A stretch of DNA of 64,000 nucleotides from Euwallacea fornicatus (GCF_040115645.1 NC_089555.1:2542001-2606000), one strand, 5' to 3'. Counted from the stretch's first letter, positions 34,301 to 46,391 are shown. Notes: generated from the letters alone by a model not told the origin. A program made the numbers and translations.

Positions 34301-35988
34301 ATAGCTCATAATCGTGCATATTTTCATATGTAAACAGGGGTTTCATATTTCTTCCTTACACAGGGGAAGTTAATTTTTTTTACTGAGCTAATGACATCAC
34401 TTTTTGTCCTATCTCGGTTTTTTCATAATTTTTCTACAAAAAAACTACAAAATTACTGTGCTTTAATTGATATCTTGTACAATTTTTAAGGAACTTGCAT
34501 TGCATTATAAAAAAAATGGTATGTATTATAGCTAAAGTTACCAAGAACGTTTAATATGACTATTTTAGTCTGTAACACGGTAGCTTCGATAGCATTACCG
34601 TCAGTAAGTCCGAACATTAGATGCATAACTCCATACTTCTGTTTGCTGAACCTCAAGATAATGTTAAAATAACTTATGTTGAGGACATTGAATGTTAAAA
34701 TTAATATTTTTGATAGGTTAAATTGTAATATACCATTTTTTTAAAATAATATACTGCTATTTTATTTTATTTTATTTCAAATTGTTGGCATGTATGGTGT
34801 GTCTGGATAATGAAATGCGATTTTCTCAAAAACAATAGAAGATATCAATTAAAGCAAGCTATACTTTTTTATTAGCTACCTTTTTTGTAGGAAAATTATG
34901 AAAAAATGAAACCATTAAAGAAAATACTCATTTTACCAACACATTGAACAGATAAATCAGTCTAAATGAGAAATTTCGACTGGCCCTTGTATAAGAAAAT
35001 GAATATGAAACATCTGTTTATATGTAAAAATAAGCATGACTTTGAGTTATTTAAACCACTCTACTTTCATTGTCACCATGATAATTGTTTAAAAGTTACA
35101 GCAAAAATATTTTAACTTCTTACTTTAAGAATGAATAATTTAGTTATGAAAGGCAGTAGGATTTTTTTTTAACATGAAGTACAAGCATTTTTTTATCTTT
35201 CTCTATAATCTTTGGAATTCATGGAATAACCTTTCTGGACACCCTGTATATGTTAACATGGACATTGATATTGGCATTTTGCCTTAAAATGGCTTGTTCT
35301 ATACCCTGTGAAAAAACTTAACATTCTGTATATTGCTCTCACTAGTTTAGTACAAATATTAAAACTATTTAGGGACAAATTATTATTGTTTTGTCAACTT
35401 TAACTGAAAGCTGCTTTTTACAGAACTCTTTTGTTTTACTTGGTTCTTATGGAAACTTGCTAGATATTAAGCTCACAGTATATTAATAATTTGAGCACTG
35501 AATCACAATTGTCTGACCACAATCTTAGTATTTTCTAATGGGAAAAGAAATGTATTAATAAAATTTTCAACTAGGTCACTCAACAATATCTGTAATGTTA
35601 TATTATCTTTAAGTTAACAAATAATTAACATACCTGCCTATCACCCTATTGTAATCACTGAAAATCACTGCAAAACTAGTGCACAAAGTTCTTTTTGTAA
35701 AAAAATATCTTCAGTCTATCCTCATTTTAACAGGAAAAAAATGCAGAGTTTTTCAAATATATAGTTTATATAGCAGAGTACCTATGTTTTTAGGTACAAA
35801 ATATAAGATATATTGGCACTTACAAAAAATCATATTATTACACCTTATGTGATAATGTGAATATATCTTTAATATAAAAGCACCTATTGCTAAATAGAAC
35901 CAAAAAGTCCTGCTAAGGGTGTTTCACTTTATACTTACAATTTACTGTTCATTGTCAGATGGTTCAGTGAAATTCTGTCCGTTATCAT
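31364..35988 (-). CDS. me31B: DEAD-box RNA helicase Me31B / DDX6
   Basis: P-body helicase that represses translation and promotes decapping of mRNAs. Eight exons on the minus strand: 35988-35939, 33485-33377, 33077-32909, 32834-32692, 32388-32271, 32220-31925, 31871-31676, 31623-31364. They give 446 aa, all in phase (Drosophila protein about 459 aa). The first coding exon is only 50 bp (MITDRISLNHLTMNSKL) and sits 2.45 kb upstream. Motifs: DDLGWKSKLKIPPKD, Q motif PSPIQEAAIP, AKNGTGKT (105-112), PTRELALQ, TPGR, DEAD (210-213), SAT (241-243), IIFCNS, TRGID, HRIGRSGR (384-391). Near identity to Me31B in the RecA2 lobe (VFHDFRSGLCRNLVCSDLFT) settles the orthology. The first intron carries a large foldback element. 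AATAAA on the minus strand at 31328-31333. Confidence 0.97.
34111..35249. mobile_element. 1.14 kb foldback DNA element in me31B intron 1
   Basis: Left end ATACAGGGCGCCTGGAAAG and right end CTTTCTGGACACCCTGTAT are inverted copies. The complementarity extends about 410-450 bp into each side (arms about 34111-34520 and 34795-35249) around a ~270 bp AT-rich centre. Paired landmarks include ATAAGAAGTTGAAAAAAGTA versus the inverted TTAACTTCTTACTTTAAG region, GTAAACAGGGGTTTCATATT versus its inverted AATATGAAACATCTG, and CTTTAATTGATATCTT versus AAGATATCAATTAAAG. No transposase frame is present, so it is non-autonomous. Arms are diverged by many substitutions, implying age. Confidence 0.9.
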
Positions 35989-36148
35989 ATTTTCGAAGTC
36001 CTCTATAAAGTTGAATGCAGACACAAAAATAGGGTTTATAAAACCCAAATCTCTCTTCTACAATATGTTGCACGAACAGGATCCTCCAGGAACCAATTGT
36101 ACTTCTGGAAAGGGACAAAAATAGATTGACACTATCGAGGTCACCTGA

Positions 36149-36373
36149 ATGGGATTGCTAATACAAGAATGTTGGGAGAAAATTCGAAGATATGGGAGAA
36201 AAATGAATAAGGACGTGGAAAATTCATTTAAACTGGGAAATAAACTGCAGAAACTCCAAAGATGCCTTGGAATTTTAAGGAAAACACCTTTAAGAGATGG
36301 AGAAAAAAAGAAAATGGCTGCGGGCTCTTCGGCTAGCCTGCAACCCATAGCGGACAAATCTGATGTTTGCTCG
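36149..36373 (+). CDS. Possible first coding exon, product unknown
   Basis: An ATG at 36149 (upstream in-frame TGA) opens a 75-codon frame running into a strong donor, TTTGCTC|GTAAGT, after base 36373. The peptide is Lys-rich (ECWEKIRRYGRKMNKDVEN) and then MAAGSSASLQPIADKSDVC. A second possible start is the ATG at 36314. No acceptor or downstream exon on this strand could be matched before KIFBP on the other strand. It may be a 5' UTR or chance frame. It lies just upstream of me31B in divergent orientation. Confidence 0.25.
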
Positions 36374-36852
36374 TAAGTAATGCATTGAACGTAAAAAACG
36401 AATACTCACCTGCTTTTAATAGAATTATCAAGGATGTATATGAACAATACGCGAAGTAATTAATCCTTTTTGTTCTTAATTCACTTGTAGTAGTTAAATT
36501 TTCTCTAATGGTTCGTCTCACGTACCCTCTCTCTTTGCAAAAGAAATAAATTGAAATGAAACTTGACAAAACAAAATGGCAACTGCAGCGCAGTCGCAAT
36601 TTTTTATGCATTTATTTGTCATGTGACATCTATCTGTCCTTGTTTGGAACAAGAAGATAATGAAAGAAAACTATAAAATCAGATCACCGGTTGTCTATTC
36701 AATTCAATAATTGAACTCTCATATTAGCCAAAGCGCCCTCTGTACGAACGAGGCGGCTAATTCAAAAACCCCTTGCGTTACCTTTTCATAATATATTATC
36801 AATACAACAGTTACAATTAGCAAACACAACTATATTACTGAGTAAAAACTCT
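36374..36852. other. Spacer downstream of KIFBP
   Basis: 3' flank of KIFBP on the minus strand. No canonical AATAAA seen close to its stop. Nothing else recognised. Confidence 0.5.
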
Positions 36853-38690
36853 TTAAGAAGCTGCAGCGGACTCCTTTAATCGCAGAATTTTTACTGGTAG
36901 CAATATAACCATGTCCTTACAAACGCCCAGTTCCATTGGTATAAGCTTCTGGGCCGCCGCGTGTTTTTCGCAATATTCCGCGATATATTTATAATGCTCA
37001 TACTGCTGCTCCACATTGCTTAACTGTGTGTTTTTATCCATCGAAATATATCTGCCATGTAAAGCGGCAACATGGAAATAAGCTTGCAGGAAGGTCTTTT
37101 CTGCTTCCTCAGGAAGTTTCTCCCTTTCAGCCACATTACTTTTAAATGAGTTCAACAAGCTCTCAAAATGTTTTATACTTTTACTCACTAAACTATTTAT
37201 TTTAGTTAAAGCCTGCGGTGTAGGCCTCTGATTTGACTCACGGAGTTTTTGAGATTTAATGTCAATAATATCTGAGTAAGTTTGCCCTAATTCAAACCAT
37301 ATGTACCTACAATAGCTCATGTAGTATTGAGGATTAACACTATTGATAACATGTTCTAGTAAATCAATCCTTCGCTTCTGCAATTTTGCTTGGTTGTCCT
37401 GATCATCTTCAAAAAATGACAAGTTCAAGTACAACTGGCTGTGGTCCTGAACTATTTCTATATAATCTGATGCCAAAGATTCTAAATTGTAATACTCTTG
37501 AGCAAGTTTAACATAGTACAAAGTTTTGAGGAAAACTTTTTTTGCATCTGATGATTGTAAAATTATTTTATCGCTGATTTGTTCTTCATATAAAGTAATA
37601 TCAATCCCATTAAAAGTCAAGTTCTGTAAGTCTTCAGAAGTCACATTGGCATCATCAGATATTGTCATCTGTGAGAGATCAGAGACTAAATTACATTTTT
37701 CATCAATATCTTCAGTGTGGGCTAGCAGCCTATCTTTTGACTTTCCAAGCAGAAAAATGCCATATTTTATCCAGCAGCGTGCAACATCTGCATTTCGGTG
37801 ATTAAAAGTTTCTAGTTTGGATTCATATTCCTCCCCCCTGTCTACTTGCCCATCTAACTCTGCTTTGTATTTATCCAGGATGTATAAACTAGCAGCCAGA
37901 TGGTGTCTTGCTTGCTTGAAGCCACACTTCTCCATAAAAAACTGTGACAATGTAGCAGAATTTAAAGCCCAATCTATGGGGTCATAATCAGCCATCTCCA
38001 GTTGTCTTTGTAAAGTGATATGGCAATAAATGGCACTTTTGAAATTTTCATTGAGTTTTCCGAATATTTGCGCCAGGTAATATAAGGTGAGAGTATACAT
38101 CTTTTCCATATTTCTGAGAGCTACCTCATCATTGTAAGCCTCAATGCTTGGTTCAAACAACTCAGAGATATCAATGGGAACTTTTCCTGATGTTTTAAAA
38201 CTCTGATATAAGCTTGCACCTTTATTGAGGTAAGCTTTAGATTTTTCTGGTTCTAATTGAGCCCACAGGATTCCAAACTGATTATACATGTTCAGGGCTA
38301 CCAAAACAACTTCAGGAAGATGCTCAAACTTTTCAATAATCTCTCTACACTTCTCCAAGTGCTTTTCCCCAATGGAGCCTTCCTCTGTATCAATCGCCAC
38401 CATGCCAAGATACAAATAAACTGTCCCGTACATAGCTGAAACCTTGAGTAATTTACCAGAACACAAATTATGTATAAGATGTTACCAGTAAGTTTAACAT
38501 TCTCAGACCCTTCAGGGCTCCGCAGAAGTTTTTCTATATTAGCCTTCATCCCTATGAGGATTTGCCTTGCTGAATATTGGGAAAGATACGGTTCATTTTC
38601 AGGATCAGATTTGCTGTCTTTGAGGAGCAGTTTGATTACTTTCTGGTACTTTTCTTGCAGGTCAACGAAGGCCTCTTTATTTATGGTCAT
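36853..38690 (-). CDS. KIFBP: KIF-binding protein (KIFBP / KBP)
   Basis: TPR-like helical protein that binds kinesin motor domains and regulates microtubule transport and mitochondrial distribution. Two exons, 38690-38486 and 38435-36853, separated by a 50-bp GT-AG intron, give 595 aa (human about 621). The N-terminus MTINKEAFVDLQEKYQKVIK and KDPENEPYLSQYSARQIL-like region match KBP. Diagnostic blocks follow: YLYLGMVAIDTEEGSIGEKH, QFGILWAQLEPEK, YTLTLYYLAQIFGKLNENF, HITLQRQLE, RCWIKYGIFLLGKS, YIEIVQDHSQLYLNLSFFED, HYKYIAEYCEKHAAA. A frame that reads straight through the intron from ATG hits a different register, so the intron is needed. Divergent to the CCDC85 gene. Confidence 0.95.
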
Positions 38691-39975
38691 TGCGCAAAAA
38701 TATTAAATTAAGTTCTTAAAGATTTATTGACAGTTTATTGTTAATAATTAATAACAGTTCTTGTATTTCGTCCTAAATTTTAAAGTGACATTTAATATTT
38801 CTAAATGTTTTATAAACAAACGGACTGTCATTTATCAATTGTGACGTCTGGAAAGTCTCTCGTCATTATGGTGGAGGTAATTTTAGCAACCAGCATTACT
38901 TAGCCACGACAAAAACATTATTTTAAGGGCTTCCCACACGCTTCCTTAACAGGAAGATTAGTCGGCATTAATACTTACAAATAGTAAAAGTACCACTTAA
39001 TTAAAATAGTTCGAGAAGGGAATACAGAACAGATCCAACATTGAGGCGTTAATGGGAATACGTACCTATTAGAAATAATTTCTCTTTTTTCAATTTTACG
39101 TTTAATTGCAATTTCAAGACTTAATGTAAGAGTAATTTGAAACCAAGTTTAAATTTTTCGCTGCTTCAAAGCACTACACGTAGTACTCATGATTTCTTGG
39201 AAGTGTCCATATTCAGACCCCATAATTACTATACTCTATTTAACATTTTAAATATATTGTCTGTATCATAAATTTCCACTCCCAGTGATTTCTATTCAAT
39301 TGAGATTTAAATTTGACCAGAGACGACCAACACCAGCACCTCAAAAAAAATCTAATAATCTAGTAATCACGGAAGGATTATCAAAATCCACATGGATCTT
39401 TAACTAACTTCAAAGTTTATATCTCCCCAACTCCTCAGTTAAAACAAGTAACTCAAATGCCATTTTAATATTTGAAGCCTCATAGTGGGGGACGTTGTTG
39501 GCGCAGATAGCTAATAACTAAAACGTAGTACAATACCCAGGCATTCAAGATCTCAAGACTTCCACCACTCACCTACCTGCTGACGTTCAAAAAGTTAACC
39601 AGAGTCAAAGCGCGGCCATGTTGCTGTTAGTACCACAACGCGTACCCACCTACGGTCGTACTTTTCAATAAATAACCCGCGTATTCCATGAACAATGTGT
39701 TTAAAATGCCAATTAATGGCAGTCAATATCTGTGTAGTTGCTATTAAGAACAGTACGCGGTAGTACCGAACTATTCAGCGCTTGCAGACAAATACCCAAC
39801 ACGAATTGATTAGTATGCAAAACTGATGTGAGTTTCTTAAAACGTACTACTTTATATGACCTACATCTGGGAGAAAAGGTAAAATTTACATAGTACCAGC
39901 TACGTCAGTACCATTTTGGGGTCATGGTGGCCCGATACGGTTCATCTAAGGACTGTTTAAGCTGTTCCTCGTAAC
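38691..39975. other. Divergent intergenic interval, KIFBP / CCDC85
   Basis: 1.28 kb between divergent start codons, expected to hold both promoters. A short ATGGTGGAG followed by GTAATT at about 38868 could be a tiny upstream exon of the plus-strand gene, but there is no independent support. No repeat recognised. Confidence 0.45.
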
Positions 39976-42461
39976 ATGTCCGGCAAAAAACCGTTCTTGA
40001 CCGCGAAATCTAGCACGGGCGAAGTAGCTCCTTCGGGTACTGCCATACCGCCTCGGTACCAACCACCCCCGATTCCTAACGGCGCCACTGGGATCCTAAA
40101 GCATCCAAACGCGAAGGATGCTGCAAAACTTTATCCTGCGAAAGTGCCGGACCAAAATTTAGCCAATTCCAAGTACTATCCCGCTGCCCAGCTTCCAAAA
40201 CAGTATTATCCTGCTCATCAGTACCCTCCACAAAGTGTACCTGTAATACGGCCCGAAGACCATAATACCAAAATAACTCAAGTTCAAGTGCACCAACCTG
40301 ATACTAGGAGCAGACCATTGGATGAACCAGGAATTCCTCAAGTAAGTATGGTACAGTACAATTAGTATCATATATTATTAACTACAGCATAATGCTTTAA
40401 ATGCTATATGAACCCTACTTCTTGTCTAGCGACTAATTTGCATATAATACTGTAACAACCTTTACTGCACTCAGTTTAATTGGTATAATTTATATCAAAT
40501 TCATAAGATTTATTGAAGGTTTTTCTTTGAAAATTGTGTACAGGTGAATTCCAACGATCTAAGAGCAATTCCGGTGGGCTTATCTCAGGTCGGACAAGAA
40601 ATACGAATTCACAGACCATTAGTGCGATACGAGGACGAATTTCTCAGACAAGATATGCTGAAATTTGTTCGAAAGTCCGATGATCCCCGATTAATATCCA
40701 CTGCTCAAGACCCTGCAAGGTACTTTTATGTCCCCATTAAATAAATATAGATTACTATTATTCGGTGAACAGGCATATGCAGAGTCTTTTATTGGACCTA
40801 AGGGCCTTAAAAGAGCAAAACCAGCATTTGGCGGATGATAATCAAGAGTTGAGAGATCTTTGCTGCTTCCTCGATGATGATAGGCAGAAGGGCCGAAAAT
40901 TAGCAAGGGAGTGGCAGAGATTTGGTCGGTATACTGCGAGTGTTATGAGACAAGAGGTTGATACTGCAAAACGCAAGCGGACTTTTTACTTAATTTTAAA
41001 CATCCTAATCTAGGTCAGTGCCTATCAAAACAAGTTGAGAGAATTAGACAATAAACAGCAGGAACTCATCAAAGACAATTTGGAACTTAAAGAGCTTTGC
41101 CTCTACTTGGATGAGGAGCGAGGCAATGTCATTTGCCCCTCCTGCGGTAGTGGTACCACCACAACCAACTTGAGGGATGACGGGGATGGTTCAAGTAGCA
41201 GTACAAATGCAGATGAGCCAGCTGTACCTCAGCAGTTTAGCACTAATGGGCCCCGGAGATCTGCCAGCAGGGAAAGAATTCTGCACGAGAATTTGGCAAG
41301 ACAGAGAAGCACTTTCAATGGTATGTTACAATTCAAAATTCAAAGGCGCGAAACGAAGATGAAGATGACCTAGAATCCTTGTAACAGATCAAAGACCTTT
41401 GATGTACGTGTGAAAATATTTCTCACTTTCATTTCGTTTTCGTGTCGTTCATGTACACTTTCAAATTTTTAGTTTAACACCAAAAACTTCCTTGTTCGAA
41501 TATTGTCTGAAAAGCTATAACACCTTGCGAGAAGGCATTTTTTACCTGAAATTCCGAAGAGATTAAATACCCACATTCATGAGTTTGTCGCTTTTTAAAA
41601 CCCATTTTACAACTCGGCTATTATCGTAAATATGTCCATACTTTTATCGCGCTAGAGATACATAAGATGACATTTTCTTTCATGGCTGTGAAGACCTTGT
41701 GAATAATACTCAAGTTCAATTAACAATAACGTGAGAAAATTCGAGTATGGAGCCTATAATCAAATCTAATTATCCGGGAACGACGGCATTTGCGTGTGAA
41801 TATGAGAACAAAGAACTTTCCTTAGATTGAACGGTGATTAAACGGATCTGAGAAATCGAGAGACTAAACAATCGTTTCAGTTTATTTTGCATAATAATAA
41901 ATTTAAGCCAGACTTTTTAATAAATATTTACAAACTTATTCCTGACGAAATGGTGAATCAAACTTATCTTTCTTCAGACCAAATAATGCAGTATGTTCGA
42001 AGTCTCGAACAAAGAGTGAAGCAACTGGAGGAAGACAAGAGATGTCTCACCCATAAAATAAACCAAATTGCTACTACAACGGGAGATCCTAGTTTGGCTG
42101 TTCCTTCAGAACCTCCCCTTGGAGGGCTTAGTGGGCGGCCTGAGGCAGTTGTAAGAGCTTTACAAGTGCGTATAATTTTTTATATTGTAAATTAAGATTA
42201 AAATGATTAATTAATAGGTTCTCGAAGTAAGAGAGCAATTAGAAAGAGACGGGCGGACCTCGGATAGAACTGAAGTTAGTTGCGACGGGTCCTCGCAACA
42301 GCAACAGCAAGATATGGATGAAGGCCAAAAGGCTCTTTTGTGGGAGATGTGTAATGTACGTGTTAGGTCCTTAGAAAGGGATATGTTTTCTAATTCATTG
42401 CTTGCAATTGCAGGTGGTTTGGAGAAAACTCGAAGAAGGGCCTCCACCATCTAGAAGGTAG
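39976..42461 (+). CDS. CCDC85: Coiled-coil protein of the CCDC85 family
   Basis: Junction and centrosome-associated coiled-coil adaptor family (vertebrate CCDC85A/B/C, C. elegans PICC-1). Exons 39976-40341, 40544-40719, 40773-40956, 41014-41320, 41978-42165, 42218-42355 and 42414-42461 give 468 aa in phase. The N-terminal ~120 residues are Pro/Tyr/Gln-rich and low complexity. The core at about 180-285 has the family signature: DNQELRDLCCFLDDDRQKGR, AREWQRFGRYTASVM, then DNLELKELCLYLDEE. A second coiled coil (QIMQYVRSLEQRVKQLEED) and the conserved end EMCNVVWRKLEEGPP follow. Stop TAG at 42459-42461 overlaps a good splice donor (AAG|GTAGGA), so an alternative C-terminus is possible. Intron 4 (41321-41977) is the longest and holds nothing recognised. 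Confidence 0.92.
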
Positions 42462-43544
42462 GATCTTGCCTCTGAACCAGATATTAATTTATTTTTGTAA
42501 ATGTTTCTGTAACTTTAGCAGCATATAATTTAAAGCCATTATAAACGATTTAAATTTGATCTTACTTGCCATTTCTGAAGTACATTTGTACCCCAACCAG
42601 AAGCTTTATAAAGGCCGATAAGTATTAAGAAAATTTTATATTTATTTTTACTTTTGTTACTCTTTAAATTGTTTCGTTCTATTTTTGAAATCTTATTAAT
42701 GTACAAAAATACATTTACCTTTATAAAAGTGCAGTTTTTTTTAATACTTGCTTGCCCGTGAATTTTAAAAGATTTCTAAGGGTTAAGCCTGAGTGTCAAG
42801 AGTAAAAAAAACTTATTCCAACTTGATTCGATAAAATCGACTTTAATAGTAATAATAGTCAGTTTATTGCTAAACAATATCGCAATACAGTGACCAAGCA
42901 AGGGTTTTGTCTGCCAAATATTGAAAGACACAGACAATAGAGGCAGGATACTAGTTCGTTTGGTATAGGTTTGCAAAGTTTTGGAATGAAGGTGAAAGAG
43001 GCACCAAAAAATTATCATTTGCATCATGAATAATTTTTGGTTGTGTAAAGAAACTCTATGCAAGGAACTGGAACCATTTCCTTTCCGGACATGACAAGTG
43101 TTTGTGTCACATATTTTTAAGTGGTTCAATAAGGTGTTGACATGATCATGTTCAACTCGTTTATCATCACTACAACTATACATTAACTTTCTTAACAACA
43201 CTTAAGAATTAAAGAAAACCGTTTAGGTGTCATACATATAGCGACAACTAGGAATAATGTGTCTATAAATTTTCGTAAATCTGAACTTACAGTACAAGTG
43301 TTTTAGAATATTGTGATCCAATGCCATTTCTAAAAATGCTTATTAATGATTTTATTATCCACCAAAGTATCAGGAATTTTATAAGGCTAAATAGAGACAA
43401 AATTTTAATGGTTTTAATCGAGAGTCTTTACTTATAATAATCTAAAACACTTCAGTAGTGCTACTTATAAACAATGGTTGACGTAATAAACTTATCTATA
43501 ATGAGCAACCAGCAAATTAGGCCAATCAACTCAATACCTGAAAC
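42462..43544. other. Convergent 3' interval, CCDC85 / SR protein
   Basis: Holds the two facing 3' UTRs. A 141-codon minus frame at 42776-43201 lacks any domain and is AT-rich; not called. Confidence 0.5.
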
Positions 43545-45569
43545 TCAATGATGCCTTCGGCTACTCCCTTCGGAACGCCTCCTGGTGCGTCCGAATTCAT
43601 CGGTGGAGCTCCTGCGGGACCTATGGGAGGATCTCCCCCCGCTTCTCTGGTGATCCTTATCGCGATCGCTTCGGTGGCTTCTTCTTTCCCTTCCGTAACT
43701 AAAAACCAGACCAAACACACGTCAACGACCCCCCATGGCACGCCACCACTTCTCATTTTTCAGCCATTCGGTAACATCGCATTTGGAACCATAGTTGACC
43801 ATCGTGACCATTTTAATTGACTCGTTTTAACCCATTTAACGACTAACCAAAACATCATACCAACTAATACCATGTGCCTGACAAATCACAAAACAATTAG
43901 GTGTCAGCATCAGATTAGTTCAATTTGTGATATACATAAATATATAACATTCTATGTGCTAGGAGATGATTCTATAACTATCTCACGAAAATTTGAGCTA
44001 TTTTAATGAGACAGTTCCAAGAACATCTAACAAAATGTGGGGGAAGGAATAAAAATAAGTATGGAAGCCATAAACCAAAATCCATGTTTTTCATTTTGTT
44101 ATTGCACTTGGGAGTACTTATTTATCAACCCAATTAAAATTGATAAGAAAATTACACATTCTATTATGTTACGTTACTCTATTCGCTTGATTTGCACAGA
44201 ACAGAAAAATAACCACATGGATTTTAATTTATCCCAGTGGTTTTATTTTTATTGACTTATCATCATCAAATTGAATTTGGACGTGACCAAAGAAAATTCA
44301 TTTTGTCCCTTTTCATTCTAAGAGCACGTATTTGATTAATACTAGGTTTTAAATAGATCAAACTTCACGCGCAATTTAATACGCTAACAACAATAATTAA
44401 TTAAAAAGGATCACTGAAATGAACTCACTCCAGTGGGTTTATAAAAAATAATGTCAATTAGGCCAACAGCACCAGTAATTGGATGGTTCCTTGAACAAAA
44501 TAATAGACTGCGTTCGGCAGAAAAATATAATCACTTCCATTAAGTAGTGACCCTTGTCGCGCTAATAGTTTACACAAATAAGTAAATATTGCTGCATTGC
44601 TCATTGGATTATCACTTTCCTATAAAATAACACAAAACTACCAAATAAAATCAAATAATTTACTTATTTTAGCAAGCAATTTACCTTCAAATTGCATGGT
44701 TTAAATTTTTACGACAATTAACTGAATAAGGGGGCCAGTTCTGTTAAGCGATTATTGTTTGTGTTCAGTGCCTTGAATTAATCCATTTAACATTGATAAA
44801 ACCTTAAAGCCAGTGCAATGACTGACTAGTCTGTTATGACGTAAATCTTCAAAACTATGTATAAAAATGTTTCCTTCCCAGGTAAGTAAAAATTTCTTAT
44901 GAAATGCTTTGATGTTTGGGACAAAATAAATTTTATTATTCTACACAACTTACTAACATGTAGATTCTCAACTTACCGATCCTTGCGGCTGTCACTTCCC
45001 CCTGTAATCTCAGGGCAATCTCTATAAAAATGACCATTATAGCCACATTGGTAGCATCTCATATTATTTGAGTATAATCGGCGACCCTGCCCCCTAGTTC
45101 TAGGCCGGGCGTAGGACACTCTAATGCGAGTACCACACAAATCTCTGAAGACAAAAACCTAAATATTCAAGTGCCCTTAAACATTATACAGGGACTTACG
45201 CTCCATCACAAGCCTTTAAGGCAATTGCAGCATCTTTTTTATCTTTAAACACTGCAAACCCAAAACAAGGCCTACTGTTCGTCAACCAAACCTCTCTAAG
45301 CTCACCATAAGGAGCAAATATCTTCTCAAGATCACGCTTTCTTACATCATCCCCTATAAATCAAGTTTTAAAAATTCAGACCTAACTAAAATCTTTGCAT
45401 GTGTGGTACCAATATCTGCAATATGAAGCCTATACCCATCGCGCTCACTGCTATTACTGCGAGATCTAGACCTGGATCGGCTCAAAGAAGAGCTGAGACT
45501 AGCTGATCTGCTTTTACTTGCACTGCTTGCAGAGCGGCTTCGGCTTTTAGGTTTGCCGGAACTGGCCAT
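43545..45569 (-). CDS. SR-type RNA-binding protein: RS-RRM-CCHC-RS
   Basis: Probable splicing regulator. Minus-strand exons 45569-45410, 45353-45200, 45144-44977 and 43698-43545 join in phase to 211 aa. Residues 1-43 are an Arg/Ser domain (KSRSRSASSASKSRSASLSS). An RRM follows at about 45-118 (RLHIADIGDDVRKRDLEKIF with RNP2; PCFGFAVF as RNP1). Then CGTRIRVSYARP and a CCHC zinc knuckle CYQCGYNGHFYRDC (C-x2-C-x4-H-x4-C). The last exon is a second RS domain (RERRSHRSDRDKDHQRSGGR) ending RRHH. RRM plus knuckle resembles SRSF7/9G8, but the extra N-terminal RS block is unusual. The donor at 45409 was chosen because only it keeps the RRM in frame. Intron 3 is 1.28 kb without recognisable content. 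Confidence 0.87.
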
Positions 45570-45841
45570 GTCCACTCCTTGTTTGTAAAAGAAATATAAT
45601 AAGCTGAAAATGTTGTGGAAATTTAAAGAAATTACTCACAGGTGCTGTGGGCTGAAATGGTTTGTCCTGTGCCAGATTCTGATTATGCACAATTGCTTCC
45701 TGGCCTATTATTCGGATGATATTCAAAAAACTCCCTAAAAGTGTTTTACAGCTCGTCAAGGTGTAGTCTTTAAAATATGTTTTGTATGGAAAACAGTCAA
45801 AGTGATAAGAATTTCAAGGAGGAAAGGGCACAAAATGAACG

Positions 45842-45874
<33 letters not shown>

Positions 45875-46391
45875 TTATATATATTTCATGTATATATATA
45901 TATATATATGAAAATGATGATGACTATTAAGTACCACTTGATCAATGTACTGACATCTTTACCTGAAAGATAACTTTTATGGGAATCAGGAAAGTAGCCA
46001 ATACCGTGTGCGTATTTCACTGTTTCAACCGATGGGTATTATTATCCTATTGGTAAAGTTGCCAGGACATTGATCATTGATCTATTACACTAAATAAAAT
46101 TGGACAAATTGCCATTTTGATGGTCATATTTCAACAATGAGCGATAGACATTGACTAACGACAAGAGTGACATACTCAGAGTATATTTTACCCTATTTTA
46201 AATCATACTCTAAAGCGAGGCAAGACCTCCGAACGTTAAAGCCATCAAAGAAAAGTAGCCGGCCCTCTGTTGAGAGAAATGCAAATTAATCGCATCACAC
46301 ATGTTTCCTCCCTATTTGTTTATATTTCGCAGCCTCTTTCAATATTTAAATATTCCATTAATTCCCAAAAAAAGCAGTATTTTGTCACATT
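45570..46391. promoter_or_regulatory. Divergent promoter interval, SR protein / AMPK beta
   Basis: 822 bp between divergent start codons; both promoters must lie here or in upstream exons. It contains the (TA)n microsatellite at 45841-45909. No TATA/initiator pair could be assigned with confidence. Confidence 0.5.
45841..45909. repeat. (TA)n microsatellite, interrupted
   Basis: Two TA runs (about 30 and 20 bases) separated by GTATTTATATATATTTCATG. Likely length-polymorphic. Confidence 0.97.

Noticed and set aside
36058..36357. 99-codon minus-strand frame
   Set aside because: Phe/Ser/Leu-rich antisense of a Lys-rich plus frame; no domain.
42776..43201. 141-codon minus-strand frame
   Set aside because: AT-rich 3' flank with no domain and no start or splice support.
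43526..43820. Plus-strand Gly/Pro-rich frame (43548-43820) and another minus frame (43526-43756)
   Set aside because: Both are shadows of the RS-rich last exon of the SR protein, read in the third minus frame, which alone is in phase with the upstream exons.
45380..45387. Alternative donors at 45386 or 45381 for the SR protein first exon
   Set aside because: Both put the next exon out of frame (immediate stop); the donor after 45410 restores a continuous RRM.
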